Source of the DNA: Clostridiaceae bacterium UBA5444
GTDB taxonomy: Bacteria; Bacillota; Clostridia; Clostridiales; Oxobacteraceae
Assembly (NCBI GenBank): GCA_002426575.1
Contig: DIRE01000054.1
Coordinates: 1 to 34,371, forward strand
DNA length: 34,371 bases
Direction of reading: 5' to 3'
This document shows positions 1 to 7,982 of this stretch, one piece after another (within the stretch, counting starts at the first letter, position 1; each line of letters starts with the position of its first letter). The position numbers and the translations under genes were made by a program. A model generated the notes under the pieces. That model was not told the DNA's origin. It ran no database searches and saw only the letters and a program-made list of their open reading frames with translations.

Positions 1-3
1 AAA

Positions 4-71
4 GTAAATTCAACATATCCTGACGTGAGTACTGTCTTAAGTCGCTGCTCCGGTAAATCAACATACCCTGA
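4..71. repeat. Imperfect direct repeat pair at the window edge, possible 5' end of a minus-strand gene
   Basis: Two related stretches of about 20 bases (4-23 and 52-71), both reading GTAAAT(T)CAACATA(T/C)CCTGA, lie about 49 bases apart. On the minus strand they are part of an open frame from an ATG at 78-80 that runs off the window edge (MLISGYVDLPEQRLK..., then a second GYV). That frame is the same one in which yesL ends at its TAA (111-113). No convincing ribosome site precedes the ATG, so I do not call a gene. It may be the start of a repeat-containing protein or simply duplicated non-coding DNA. Confidence 0.3.
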
Positions 72-110
72 AATCAACATTGTACTAAAACATAGCCTTA
101 ATATTTGATT

Positions 111-974
111 TTACTCATCAGTATCGTCAGTATCATCAATATCGCTAATATCACCATTATAGTCAATTTCGTGAATATCTTCAGTATCGTCAATATCGTC
201 GGTACTCCCCGTATGCCTAAAGTTGTCTCTATAATCTTCTTGTAATTCTCTTTTCTTTTTCTCCTCTAGCTCTTTCTCTTGAGGCATGTACTTTTTAAAT
301 ATCCTGAAAACTAGGTAGTAGGAGAATAATGCATATAGGCTCACTCCGAGTATTACAAACAAGGCCATTGTCTTGTTTAAAACCTCTGGGTTAAACTTTG
401 CAAATATAGCAATGAGTGGATACGGAATAAATAATTCTATAATAGCAGGTGAAATCGTTGCTATTATTACCACAATTGGGTATAGCGTAATAGTAAACAT
501 TGCTAAACATAATAAGGTGGTAAAAATATGTCTATTGCCTAAAAAAAAGGATGTTCTAATTAAATCCTTTGTTTTCATTTCATATCTTGAAATCAGCGGA
601 AAAATATATACCGATAATATAAAGATTTCAATTAAAATAGCATACTGAAGTGGCATTATATACTTTGCCATATCGCCTAAAAGTGGCATACTTCTTATAT
701 TTGTATTTATAATAAAAATAAATAATAACATAACTAGCCAGACAATAGTTCCCTGCTTAAAGTTTGTTTTAAAGCTTTTCCAGAAATCCTTAAAGACGCT
801 GACATCCTCGTCCCTTACTACCTTTCCCATTACATAAAAAAGTGCTGTAGTTGATGAGCCTACTGTAAATATTGGTATGCTAAACACAACCCATAATAAG
901 TTAGTTATCATTAAGTAGTACAGTGCGTTTCCTATTCTGTAAAGCGGGCCATCCATCCTAAATATACCGTTCAT
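111..974 (-). CDS. yesL: YesL-like DUF624 membrane protein with acidic C-terminal tail
   Basis: A 287-residue integral membrane protein that I assign to the DUF624/YesL family from its N-terminus (MDGPLYRIGNALYYLMITNL), its length and about five hydrophobic spans at roughly residues 20-45, 75-95, 105-130, 150-185 and 200-225. YesL proteins have no established biochemical role and often sit near sugar ABC transporters or YesM/YesN two-component systems; neither is adjacent here. The last 40 or so residues form a hydrophilic, almost wholly acidic tail made of Asp-Ile-Asp-Asp-Thr type repeats, which is not needed for the family fold. The ATG has a GGGGGA stretch about 13 bases upstream, slightly far. 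The gene reads away from the cold-shock gene. Confidence 0.75.
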   Translation of the reverse strand: MNGIFRMDGPLYRIGNALYYLMITNLLWVVFSIPIFTVGSSTTALFYVMGKVVRDEDVSVFKDFWKSFKTNFKQGTIVWLVMLLFIFIINTNIRSMPLLGDMAKYIMPLQYAILIEIFILSVYIFPLISRYEMKTKDLIRTSFFLGNRHIFTTLLCLAMFTITLYPIVVIIATISPAIIELFIPYPLIAIFAKFNPEVLNKTMALFVILGVSLYALFSYYLVFRIFKKYMPQEKELEEKKKRELQEDYRDNFRHTGSTDDIDDTEDIHEIDYNGDISDIDDTDDTDE

Positions 975-1022
975 ATCTGCTTATCTTCCCCCTAATTGTG
1001 TATTTTATCTTTACTGTATACC

Positions 1023-1053
1023 ATTATACCGTTCTCTTTATATATTAGAGCAA
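1023..1053 (-). promoter_or_regulatory. Possible promoter of the yesL-like gene
   Basis: On the minus strand a perfect TATAAT (1028-1023) lies about 50 bases upstream of the ATG, and TTGCTC (1053-1048) lies 19 bases further upstream. The spacing is longer than the optimal 17, so only the -10 is convincing. Confidence 0.4.
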
Positions 1054-1102
1054 GTTGTTTTTTAATTCAAGGGATAATTATTTAGAATTGATCTAAAGAA
1101 AG

Positions 1103-1108
1103 TATAAT
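1103..1108 (+). promoter_or_regulatory. Possible -10 box of the cold-shock gene
   Basis: TATAAT at 1103-1108 is the only strong -10 on the plus strand before the cold-shock gene. The -35 region is poor. If it is used, the transcript has a 5' leader of about 80 nt, in line with the long leaders known for csp mRNAs; within it 1141-1160 can form a small GGAA...TTCC hairpin. Confidence 0.35.
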
Positions 1109-1195
1109 AAAATTATTAAATATTGGAGAAAATAGATTTAGGAAGCTATTTTAGGTTTCCATAGATTTTTCTCGGGATTTTTAGGAGGTTTTTTT

Positions 1196-1393
1196 ATGAA
1201 AGGTAAAGTGAAATGGTTTAACAATGAAAAGGGCTATGGTTTTATTACCACGGATGATGGAAAGGATGTATTTGCACATTATTCTGGGATTGAAGACGAA
1301 GGATACAAAAGCCTTGATGAGGGGCAAGATGTTGAATTTGATATAACCAACGGTCCAAAAGGAGAGCAAGCAGTTAATATCAAGAAGATTTAA
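1196..1393 (+). CDS. cspA: Cold-shock protein, CspA/CspB family
   Basis: A complete 65-residue cold-shock domain, a small five-stranded OB-fold protein that binds single-stranded RNA or DNA and acts as an RNA chaperone in the cytoplasm. The RNP1 motif KGYGFI is at residues 12-17 and the RNP2 motif VFAHYS at 25-30; most homologues have VFVHFS, so the Ala and Tyr are mild variants. It begins MKGKVKWFNNEKGYGF as usual for the family. The start is fixed by AGGAGG followed by a T run and ATG. It stands alone on the plus strand between two minus-strand genes. A 16-bp palindrome (GCCTTAAGCTTAAGGC, 1394-1409) directly follows the stop codon. Confidence 0.95.
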   Translation: MKGKVKWFNNEKGYGFITTDDGKDVFAHYSGIEDEGYKSLDEGQDVEFDITNGPKGEQAVNIKKI

Positions 1394-1440
1394 GCCTTAA
1401 GCTTAAGGCCTAAATACTAGAGCTTACGCTTTAGTATAAA

Positions 1441-1469
1441 GAAAAACAGCTTGCTTTAAGCAAGCTGTT
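1441..1469. terminator. Intrinsic terminator shared by the cold-shock and radical SAM genes
   Basis: A perfect 10-bp stem AACAGCTTGC (1445-1454) / GCAAGCTGTT (1460-1469) has a 5-nt loop. On the minus strand it is followed by TTTTC and TTT, so it works best for the radical SAM gene, whose TAA stop codon (1456-1458) lies inside the loop. On the plus strand a pyrimidine-rich tract follows, so it may also end the cold-shock transcript. Confidence 0.75.
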
Positions 1470-2850
1470 CTTCTTTCTCTTTCTCTTCTTTTTCCTTTTG
1501 GGCTTTTCCTCTTGGTGAGTTCTCCCAAAGTTCATCTGCAGTTTTTGCCCAGTTCTTAGCAACTTCATAGCATTTATCAGTTAACTCTTCTACTGGTTCC
1601 TCATCTTCAGGTTGAGTTGAGTGAGCTCCAGATCTTTGAACCATGCCCCTTAATTTTTCAGGGTTGTCGAGTAATGGGCAAGGTCTTAAATGATTTTTGT
1701 TAAAAGGCTGTCCCTGGTTATATTCTTTAAATAATGGTGATTTAAGTGCATCAATTAGGCTTACATCATTTATATTAACATTAGAATAATGTATAAATGC
1801 ACAAGGCTCAACATCTCCATTAGAATTTATATGCAAATAATTCTTTCCTCCTGCAATACAGCCATCTACATATTCACCATCATTCCAGAAGTCCATCAAG
1901 AATATTGGCTTTGTCTCTCTCATTTCTCTTACACGATGATACATAAATTTACGTTGTTCAGGTGTTGCAAGTAAATCCATTACTGCATCTTTCCCTACAG
2001 GCATGTATGTGAAATACCAACCAAACAGGCATCCTTTTTCAACCATATAATCTACATATTCATAAGAGCCAATGGCTTCTGTGTTCTTGCTATGGTAGCA
2101 TGTGGAAAATCCAAATGGTACTCCATATTTCTTAAGTAAATCCATAGCTTTAATTACCTTTTTATATGTTCCTTTTCCACGTCTCATATCAGTTTCTTCT
2201 TCAAATCCTTCAACACTTATAGCAAGCATGAAGTTACCAACTCTTGCAAGTTCTTTTGCATATTCTTCATCTACTAATGTTGCATTTGTAAATGACAAGA
2301 ACATACAGTCATTGTGTTTTTCAGCAATCTTTATTAGGTCATTTTTACGAACTAGTGGCTCTCCGCCTGAGAATATATACATATATATTCCTAATTCTTT
2401 TCCTTCAGTTATTATCCTATCAATTGTCTCGTTGCTTAAAGAAGATGCTTTACTATATTCTGCAGCCCAGCAGCCTGTACATGCAAGATTACATGCAGCT
2501 GTAGGATCCATAAGTATTGCCCAAGGTATGTTGCAGTCATACTTTTTCTTCATTTTAGCTTCAAGAGGCAAACCTACAAGCCCTGAATTTACTATATAGT
2601 TAATTATAAACTTTTCTTGGCTGTTTTTATTTACTTCATTAAATACCCTCTGTATTAAATGATTCCAGTTATTATCTGGGTCAGCATATATCTCTCTGAA
2701 TGTCTGAATAGCCTTTTTGTGATTGTCCTGTACTGCAAACTTCTCAGCCCAGTTTATTAGCTTTGGAAAATTCCCCATAGGATCTTTATCCAGATATTTC
2801 ATGCCTTCCTTGATAGCAGCTGTGCTTATTAATTGTTTAGCTGACTTCAT
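1456..2850 (-). CDS. Radical SAM protein with SPASM-like C-terminal domain
   Basis: A 464-residue radical SAM enzyme. The cluster-binding motif is C120-x3-C124-x2-C127 (sequence AACNLACTGCWAAEY), followed by the SAM-binding GGEP at 162-165. Cysteines near 331, 350 and 391 (GDVEPCAF at 343-352) fit a SPASM/twitch region holding auxiliary Fe-S clusters, as in enzymes that modify peptides or mature other proteins. About 115 residues precede the radical SAM core and I do not recognise them as a domain. The C-terminus is Lys/Glu-rich. The substrate is unknown and no precursor peptide gene is visible nearby. An ATG 33 codons further upstream exists, but the predicted transcription start falls near it, whereas the chosen ATG has AGGGGGA at good spacing. 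It appears monocistronic, with its own promoter and terminator. Confidence 0.85.
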   Translation of the reverse strand: MKSAKQLISTAAIKEGMKYLDKDPMGNFPKLINWAEKFAVQDNHKKAIQTFREIYADPDNNWNHLIQRVFNEVNKNSQEKFIINYIVNSGLVGLPLEAKMKKKYDCNIPWAILMDPTAACNLACTGCWAAEYSKASSLSNETIDRIITEGKELGIYMYIFSGGEPLVRKNDLIKIAEKHNDCMFLSFTNATLVDEEYAKELARVGNFMLAISVEGFEEETDMRRGKGTYKKVIKAMDLLKKYGVPFGFSTCYHSKNTEAIGSYEYVDYMVEKGCLFGWYFTYMPVGKDAVMDLLATPEQRKFMYHRVREMRETKPIFLMDFWNDGEYVDGCIAGGKNYLHINSNGDVEPCAFIHYSNVNINDVSLIDALKSPLFKEYNQGQPFNKNHLRPCPLLDNPEKLRGMVQRSGAHSTQPEDEEPVEELTDKCYEVAKNWAKTADELWENSPRGKAQKEKEEKEKEEQLA

Positions 2851-2903
2851 AAAAAAATTCCCCCTAAAAAGTACAAATTTATAAAGATTATATTCATTTT
2901 TGG

Positions 2904-2988
2904 TGACATTAATGTCAATATAAGCGTAAAAAAATAAATGTAAGGGCATTAATGTTATTAGTATTATAACATAACCGACATGGATGTC
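2904..2988. promoter_or_regulatory. Three related palindromic operator candidates
   Basis: Site 1, 2977-2988, GACATGGATGTC, overlaps the -35 box. Site 2, 2945-2956, GGCATTAATGTT, is a degenerate copy at the predicted transcript start. Site 3, 2904-2917, TGACATTAATGTCA, is a perfect 14-bp palindrome in the leader. Shared consensus (T)GACATNNATGTC(A). Their placement on and downstream of the promoter implies repression by a dimeric regulator, perhaps of the TetR or MarR type. The regulator is not encoded next to it. Confidence 0.65.
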
Positions 2989-2990
2989 AA
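2963..2990 (-). promoter_or_regulatory. Strong sigma-A promoter of the radical SAM gene
   Basis: On the minus strand, a perfect TTGACA (2990-2985), a 16-base spacer and a perfect TATAAT (2968-2963). The predicted transcript start near 2956 leaves a leader of about 105 nt. The -35 box is embedded in one of three related palindromes listed separately. Confidence 0.85.
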
Positions 2991-3047
2991 CAAAAATAAT
3001 AAGCCCTCAAATTTAAAAAATATACATTATAATTAAATCTTTTACTC

Positions 3048-3707
3048 TCATTTTATATCTTTCTTAAGTATCTCTCTTTGTTTAGAAAATATATATGATA
3101 TTATCTCCTGCCTAGTATTAATACCAATATCTCCATATTCAAGTGCGGTTTCATACATGTCCTCACTATTTAATGATTTAATGGTTCTTATAACCTTTGC
3201 ATCTATCTTTTTTCTATTAATTTTTGGTATTTGTATCTTTATATCCACGTTAGAGCTTTCCTTTAGACTATATTTTGAGAGTATCTTTAGTCCTCCGCCG
3301 CTTATGTCAATAGTATTTGCCCTGATCTTTGTCTCATTTTTATCAGAATCATATATAATAACTTCTACGGGAACAACAATATCAAGTCTAAAATAGTCCC
3401 TTCTCTGAAGTTTTTGAATATCAGATACCTTACCTATTTCTACAAAATTACCTTTTACCTCTTTTGCTCCCTTTAAAACAATTGCATCGAAAAAATACTT
3501 TGCATCTTTCCTATAAAATATTACCCTTAATTCCTGTCCTGGAAATAGGTATGTATATGAGCCTTTGGAAACAGGTCTCATTATAAGATAAGTTGAAGAA
3601 TCATCTTTAATCTCTTCTACTCTACTATAGTATGTTTCAATCTTATCTTTTCCACTTACCTCTATTTCAATTTTTTCTAGCAAGGATAACTTGTCCCTAT
3701 TGTCCAT
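3048..3707 (-). CDS. PilZ domain protein, YcgR/YpfA-like flagellar brake
   Basis: A 219-residue cytoplasmic protein with the two-domain layout of YcgR/YpfA: an N-terminal YcgR-N-like beta-barrel (about 1-95) and a C-terminal PilZ domain (about 100-215). Both c-di-GMP contact motifs are intact: the RxxxR element within QRRDYFR (101-107) and DISGGG (134-139, the D/NxSxxG motif). In Bacillus and enterobacteria such proteins bind the flagellar motor when c-di-GMP is high and slow swimming, and that is the likely role here. The start is the ATG at 3705-3707, preceded by GGGAGGAG at 8-base spacing; an upstream in-frame extension of 28 codons lacks a ribosome site. The gene stands alone. Confidence 0.85.
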   Translation of the reverse strand: MDNRDKLSLLEKIEIEVSGKDKIETYYSRVEEIKDDSSTYLIMRPVSKGSYTYLFPGQELRVIFYRKDAKYFFDAIVLKGAKEVKGNFVEIGKVSDIQKLQRRDYFRLDIVVPVEVIIYDSDKNETKIRANTIDISGGGLKILSKYSLKESSNVDIKIQIPKINRKKIDAKVIRTIKSLNSEDMYETALEYGDIGINTRQEIISYIFSKQREILKKDIK

Positions 3708-3921
3708 AAGAACTCCTCCCATAAAAATATAGTTAAATCGGCCAATTATAATGTTCCTATTTATTTTATACGTCAAAAAGTATTTTAACATATTGTCGAA
3801 TTATTAAAAAGTGTATTTTGCTAATTGTTATACATAAAAACAATATAAGCAATAAATGCTAAGTTTAATATTGGTTATATAGATAATCATTATTTATTAA
3901 TAATTATTTTTCAATTTTCTA

Positions 3922-3959
3922 TTGAGTTTATATACAATCTGTTATATTATAGTAATATA
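3922..3959 (+). promoter_or_regulatory. Desulfoferrodoxin promoter with overlapping palindrome
   Basis: TTGAGT (3922-3927), 17 bases, TATTAT (3945-3950). A perfect 7-bp inverted repeat, TATATTA (3943-3949) / TAATATA (3953-3959) with 3 bases between, covers the -10 and the predicted start. It is AT-rich and only loosely resembles a Fur/PerR box, so the regulator is uncertain. Confidence 0.6.
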
Positions 3960-3989
3960 GATAAATAATTATATGAGGAGGCTATTTAA

Positions 3990-4364
3990 ATGGAAGTTAA
4001 ACAAATTTATAGATGTACCGTATGTGGAAATATTGTAGAGGTATTACATGTTGGCGGAGGAACATTAGTATGCTGTGGACAGAATATGCAGCTTTTAAGT
4101 GAAAATACTGTAGATGCTGCCCTTGAAAAGCATGTACCAGTAATTGAAAAGACTGCTGACGGAGTTGTTGTTAAAGTTGGAAGTGTAGAGCATCCAATGG
4201 AGGAAAAACACTATATTGAATGGATAGAGCTTCATACAGAGAAAAATGTATATAGAAAATATTTAAAACCTGGTGATAAACCAGAGGCTATATTTAAAAC
4301 TGATGAAGAAGTCCTATTTGCAAGAGAATATTGCAATCTACATGGCTTATGGAAATCTAAATAA
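3990..4364 (+). CDS. dfx: Desulfoferrodoxin (class I, two-centre superoxide reductase)
   Basis: A 124-residue 2Fe superoxide reductase that reduces superoxide to hydrogen peroxide in the cytoplasm of anaerobes without releasing oxygen. The N-terminal desulforedoxin-like centre I is complete: C9 and C12 (CTVC) plus C28 and C29 (VCCG). The catalytic centre II ligands are also present: H48 in EKHVP (with the catalytic Lys at 47), H68, H74, and the C-terminal pair C115 and H118 (YCNLHGLW). Length is normal. AGGAGG lies 9 bases before the ATG. It is a single-gene unit between its own promoter and terminator. The peroxide it makes could be removed by the reverse rubrerythrin encoded at 12556-13059. 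Confidence 0.97.
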   Translation: MEVKQIYRCTVCGNIVEVLHVGGGTLVCCGQNMQLLSENTVDAALEKHVPVIEKTADGVVVKVGSVEHPMEEKHYIEWIELHTEKNVYRKYLKPGDKPEAIFKTDEEVLFAREYCNLHGLWKSK

Positions 4365-4372
4365 TATATTTA

Positions 4373-4402
4373 AAGGGCCGCTAAATTTTAGCGGCTCTTT
4401 TT
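4373..4402. terminator. Bidirectional intrinsic terminator
   Basis: The stem GGGCCGCTAA / TTAGCGGCTC closes over an A/T loop, with an A run on the left and TTTTT on the right. It serves desulfoferrodoxin on the plus strand and possibly the convergent ABC operon. Confidence 0.85.
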
Positions 4403-4420
4403 ACATTTAAAAGCTATATT

Positions 4421-6208
4421 TTATGCACTTTCATTTAAAAATTTGTATTGAGCCATGTAAAGGTCATAGTAAAGTCCCCTGCTTTTTATTAGACTTTCGT
4501 GGGTTCCTTCTTCCACTATCCTTTTATCGTCTACTATCATTATTCTGTCTGCATCCCTTATGGTTGAAAGTCTATGAGCGATAACAAAGGCAGTTCTTCC
4601 CTTCAACAGCTTTTCTATTCCTTGCTGCACAAGCCTTTCAGTTTCAGTATCAATACTTGCCGTTGCCTCATCAAGTATAAGTATCCTCGGGTTTGCAAGT
4701 ATTGCCCTTGCAAAGGATATAAGCTGTCTTTGACCTACAGATAGCCTTGAACCTCTTTCATTTACCTCTGTATCATAGCCATCTTCAAGCTTCATTATGA
4801 AATCATGGGCATTTACGGCCTTAGCGGCATTTATTACTTCTTCGTCGGTTGCGTCTAATTTTCCATATCTTATGTTTTCCTTTATTGTTGCAGAAAACAT
4901 GAAGGTATCCTGCATCATTATTGCCATTTGAGATCTTAAAGATTCTATATCAAGCTCCTTTACATCTCTTCCATCTATAAGCACGCTTCCCTTTGTGGTA
5001 TCATAAAATCTGCTTATAAGGTTTACTATAGTAGTTTTTCCTGCACCTGTTGATCCCACCAAAGCAACAGTTTCACCTTGTTTTACCTTAAAGCTCACAT
5101 TCTCAAGGACCGGAATATCATCCTCATAAGCAAAGGTTACGTTTTTAAACTCAACATCGCCCTTTATCTTAGGTGTGATTATAGCATTCTCCGAATCCTT
5201 TATATCAGGCTCTATATCCATTATCTCAAATATTCTTTCAGCGGCTGCAAGGTTTGTAACCAATGTATTGTAAAAGTTGCTTATGTTCATAATAGGTCTC
5301 CAGAACATGGAAGAATAGCTAGTTAATGCAACAATTGTTCCAACCGTAACAGTTCCAGTGTTCATAAGCTTTGAGCTATACCAAAACAGCAGTACAGTTC
5401 CAGCGCCCCATGAAAGCTCCACGAGAGCCCAAAACATATCATTTAGCTTAACTGCATCTACAAATGCCTTCATCTGTTCTACGCAGAGATCTTTAAATGT
5501 CTCTGAGGTTTTCTTTTCTGATGCATAGCTTTGTATAACCCTTATGCCTGAAAAATCCTCATGTATAAACGCATTCATATTAGATGTCTTTTTTCTATAC
5601 TTTTGCCACCTTTTTCTGCTGTGAGTCTGTATATAAAACATTGATACCATCATAAACGGCAGTATTGCAAAAGATATTAATGCTAACTTATAGTTTAAAG
5701 AAAGCATAATTACTGCTACAGCAATCATCATCGCAGTTTCTGGTATAAGTGTTATTACACTGCTTGTAAATAAATCCTGAAGTGAGTTTACATCCCCCAT
5801 AACCCTTGCTAGTATCTTTCCAACTGGCCTGCTATCGAAGAAAGAGAAGCTTAGGGTTTGTATATGGTTATAAAGCTCCTGTCTTATTGTAAGCAGTATC
5901 TTGTTGGTGGTTTTAGACATTATATAAACTCTATACTTTGAAGCTATCATAGAAGCTAAATTTAGAAGCAGAGCCAATATTCCTATAATGTATAATCCTT
6001 TTAGGTTGCTGTCTTCTATATAATCATCTATAGCTACTTTCATCATTATAGGGTTTAGCAAGGCACAAACTACAACAACAGCCATGCAAACCAAGGTCCA
6101 TGCTATAGCCTTCCAATGAGGCTTCAAGTAGGCTAGAAGCCGTGCAACCGTTTTTTTGTTAACACTCTTTTTTAAAGTTTCATCTTCTCTAAATGTATTT
6201 CTAGCCAT
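4421..6208 (-). CDS. ABC exporter half-transporter, consensus Walker B subunit (BmrD/YheH-like)
   Basis: A 595-residue type IV ABC half-exporter: six transmembrane helices (about 30-325), then the nucleotide-binding domain with Walker A GSTGAGKT (385-392), Walker B RILILDE (508-514) with the catalytic Glu514 intact, and the switch His544 (IAHRLS). Its signature motif is LSVGQ (489-493) rather than LSGGQ. The partner gene has a normal LSGGQ but Asp for the catalytic Glu. That split is the mark of heterodimeric exporters such as BmrCD, TM287/288 and LmrCD, in which one ATP site is degenerate. Likely role: efflux of drugs or lipophilic compounds at the cytoplasmic membrane. Its ATG overlaps the partner's stop in TAATG, and the ribosome site GGAGGTGG lies within the partner's last codons, so translation is probably coupled. 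Confidence 0.92.
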   Translation of the reverse strand: MARNTFREDETLKKSVNKKTVARLLAYLKPHWKAIAWTLVCMAVVVVCALLNPIMMKVAIDDYIEDSNLKGLYIIGILALLLNLASMIASKYRVYIMSKTTNKILLTIRQELYNHIQTLSFSFFDSRPVGKILARVMGDVNSLQDLFTSSVITLIPETAMMIAVAVIMLSLNYKLALISFAILPFMMVSMFYIQTHSRKRWQKYRKKTSNMNAFIHEDFSGIRVIQSYASEKKTSETFKDLCVEQMKAFVDAVKLNDMFWALVELSWGAGTVLLFWYSSKLMNTGTVTVGTIVALTSYSSMFWRPIMNISNFYNTLVTNLAAAERIFEIMDIEPDIKDSENAIITPKIKGDVEFKNVTFAYEDDIPVLENVSFKVKQGETVALVGSTGAGKTTIVNLISRFYDTTKGSVLIDGRDVKELDIESLRSQMAIMMQDTFMFSATIKENIRYGKLDATDEEVINAAKAVNAHDFIMKLEDGYDTEVNERGSRLSVGQRQLISFARAILANPRILILDEATASIDTETERLVQQGIEKLLKGRTAFVIAHRLSTIRDADRIMIVDDKRIVEEGTHESLIKSRGLYYDLYMAQYKFLNESA

Positions 6209-7944
6209 TATACCACCTCCTCATTTAAAAGTTCATAATCTTTAAACTGTTCGCGGTAGATGTTATAATACCTACCCTTTTTATTTATAAGCTCTTTGTG
6301 AGTTCCTCTTTCAACTATTTCACCATTATCTAATATAAGTATCTCATCAGCATCTTTTACAGCTGAGATTCTATGGGCAATTATAAATGTAGTGGAATTG
6401 CCCCTTCTCTTTTTTAATGCCTTTAGTATATTGTATTCAGTTTCCATATCTAAAGCTGACGTGGCATCATCAAGTACCAGTATCTTTGAGTTTTTAATAA
6501 GGGCTCTTGCAATAGATACCCTCTGTTTTTGCCCGCCAGAGAGTCCAACTCCTCTTTCACCAACCACTGTATCGTATCCGTCTTCCATTTCGGAAATAAA
6601 CTCATGGGCTGATGCATCCTTTGCTGCTTTTATCATCTCTTCATCAGAAACATCCTCGCATCCAAACTTTATATTAGCCCTTATTGTATCTGAAAATAAG
6701 AAGGTATCCTGCATAACAACAGACATATTGTCTCTAACTTGCTTAAGGTCTAAATCCTTTACATTGTAGCCATCTATTGTTACTTCCCCTTCATCCACAT
6801 CATAGTATCTTCCAATTAAGTTTATTATAGAGCTTTTACCTGAGCCTGTTGCCCCCATTATGGCTATGGTGGATCCGCTTTTTGCATCTATAGATACATT
6901 TTTGAGCACGCTTTCATCTTTATATTTAAAGTTAACATTATTGAATGCAACATTTCCAACAAACTCATCAATTTCTTTGGAGCTTTCAGGGCTTTTTATT
7001 GAAGGCTCTGTATCCATTATTCCATATATTTTATTTGCAGATGCCTTTGCCTGAGCCATAACATTTGTTAAAAAGCCAAGCATTCTCATAGGCCATATTA
7101 ACATCCATACATAGTTACTAAATGCAAATAACTCCCCCACGGTTAAGTCATTTTTTATAACGAGAACTCCTCCAAAGGTTGTTACAGCTACGGCAGTAAT
7201 ATTTCCTAGAAATTCTATAACAGGATTATACTTACCCCATATGGATGCTTGATTTATCGCAAGATCATAATTTTCCTTATTGTAATTTAAAAATTTGCTT
7301 ATCTCATATTTCTCTCTTCCAAAGGCTTTTACAAGTCTCACACCTGCAATATTTTCCTGTGCAGTTGTATTAAGTACAACTCCTTGATCGCTTAGCTTTT
7401 CGTAAGCATCGTTTATTAGCTTTTCGAGCTTCATGGCCACGTAAGCAATTAAAGGCATTGTAATTAAGCTAAATATGGTAAGCTTCCAGTTCATGGATAA
7501 GAGTATAATCGTTCCAACAATAAAATATATTGCATTTTCGACGAAAAGGCTTATCCCAAATCCTACTGATCTCCATATATTGTCTACATCACCAGTTATC
7601 CTAGACATAAGCTCTCCAGTACTCATTCCATCAAAAAAGCCAAAAGGGAGCTTTTGTATGTGGTTGAACATATCTTCTCTAAGGTCCAAGGTTACCCTTG
7701 TTGACATATAATCAAAGGTAAACTCCTTTATATATCCAAGTACTGCTCTTGAGATTGTTATAATAATAAGTGCTATAAGTATTGGTTTTAATATCTCTGT
7801 TTGATTTTGTTTTATAACTTTATCTATAAATAGTCCTGATAAGTATGGATTAAACATATCAAGTGCTATAGCTATAATCATAGCTACTATTGGTATGAAT
7901 ACAAGCCATCTATGCTTCCACACATATTTAAAAACACGTTTCAA
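6208..7944 (-). CDS. ABC exporter half-transporter, degenerate Walker B subunit (BmrC/YheI-like)
   Basis: A 578-residue half-exporter with six transmembrane helices (about 10-300), Walker A GATGSGKS (364-371), signature LSGGQ (468-472), Walker B ILVLDD (488-493) and H-loop His524. The residue after the Walker B Asp is Asp493 instead of the catalytic Glu, as in BmrC. Its Walker A/B should therefore form the non-hydrolysing site together with the LSVGQ of the downstream subunit. The start codon is TTG (7944-7942), fixed by GGGAGGGG at 7-8 bases; no ATG in this frame aligns better. It is the first gene of the two-gene operon. The 400-odd bases upstream hold a small ORF, two terminators and further hairpins (separate entries), which suggests attenuation control. 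Confidence 0.92.
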   Translation of the reverse strand: MKRVFKYVWKHRWLVFIPIVAMIIAIALDMFNPYLSGLFIDKVIKQNQTEILKPILIALIIITISRAVLGYIKEFTFDYMSTRVTLDLREDMFNHIQKLPFGFFDGMSTGELMSRITGDVDNIWRSVGFGISLFVENAIYFIVGTIILLSMNWKLTIFSLITMPLIAYVAMKLEKLINDAYEKLSDQGVVLNTTAQENIAGVRLVKAFGREKYEISKFLNYNKENYDLAINQASIWGKYNPVIEFLGNITAVAVTTFGGVLVIKNDLTVGELFAFSNYVWMLIWPMRMLGFLTNVMAQAKASANKIYGIMDTEPSIKSPESSKEIDEFVGNVAFNNVNFKYKDESVLKNVSIDAKSGSTIAIMGATGSGKSSIINLIGRYYDVDEGEVTIDGYNVKDLDLKQVRDNMSVVMQDTFLFSDTIRANIKFGCEDVSDEEMIKAAKDASAHEFISEMEDGYDTVVGERGVGLSGGQKQRVSIARALIKNSKILVLDDATSALDMETEYNILKALKKRRGNSTTFIIAHRISAVKDADEILILDNGEIVERGTHKELINKKGRYYNIYREQFKDYELLNEEVV

Positions 7945-7982
7945 AAAAACCCCTCCCTAAATAAAACTATTGACTCTTTTTT

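Noticed and set aside
2102..2599. Plus-strand frame of 165 codons inside the radical SAM gene
   Set aside because: It is antisense to a gene with clear catalytic motifs and has no initiation signal, so it is a shadow frame.
2851..2949. N-terminal extension of the radical SAM protein
   Set aside because: The promoter at 2963-2990 starts transcription near 2956, almost on that ATG, and the inner ATG has the ribosome site.
3735..3763. Sigma-D promoter for the PilZ gene
   Set aside because: TAAA and GCCGATTT are present on the minus strand but separated by 17 bases instead of 15, so the match is not convincing.
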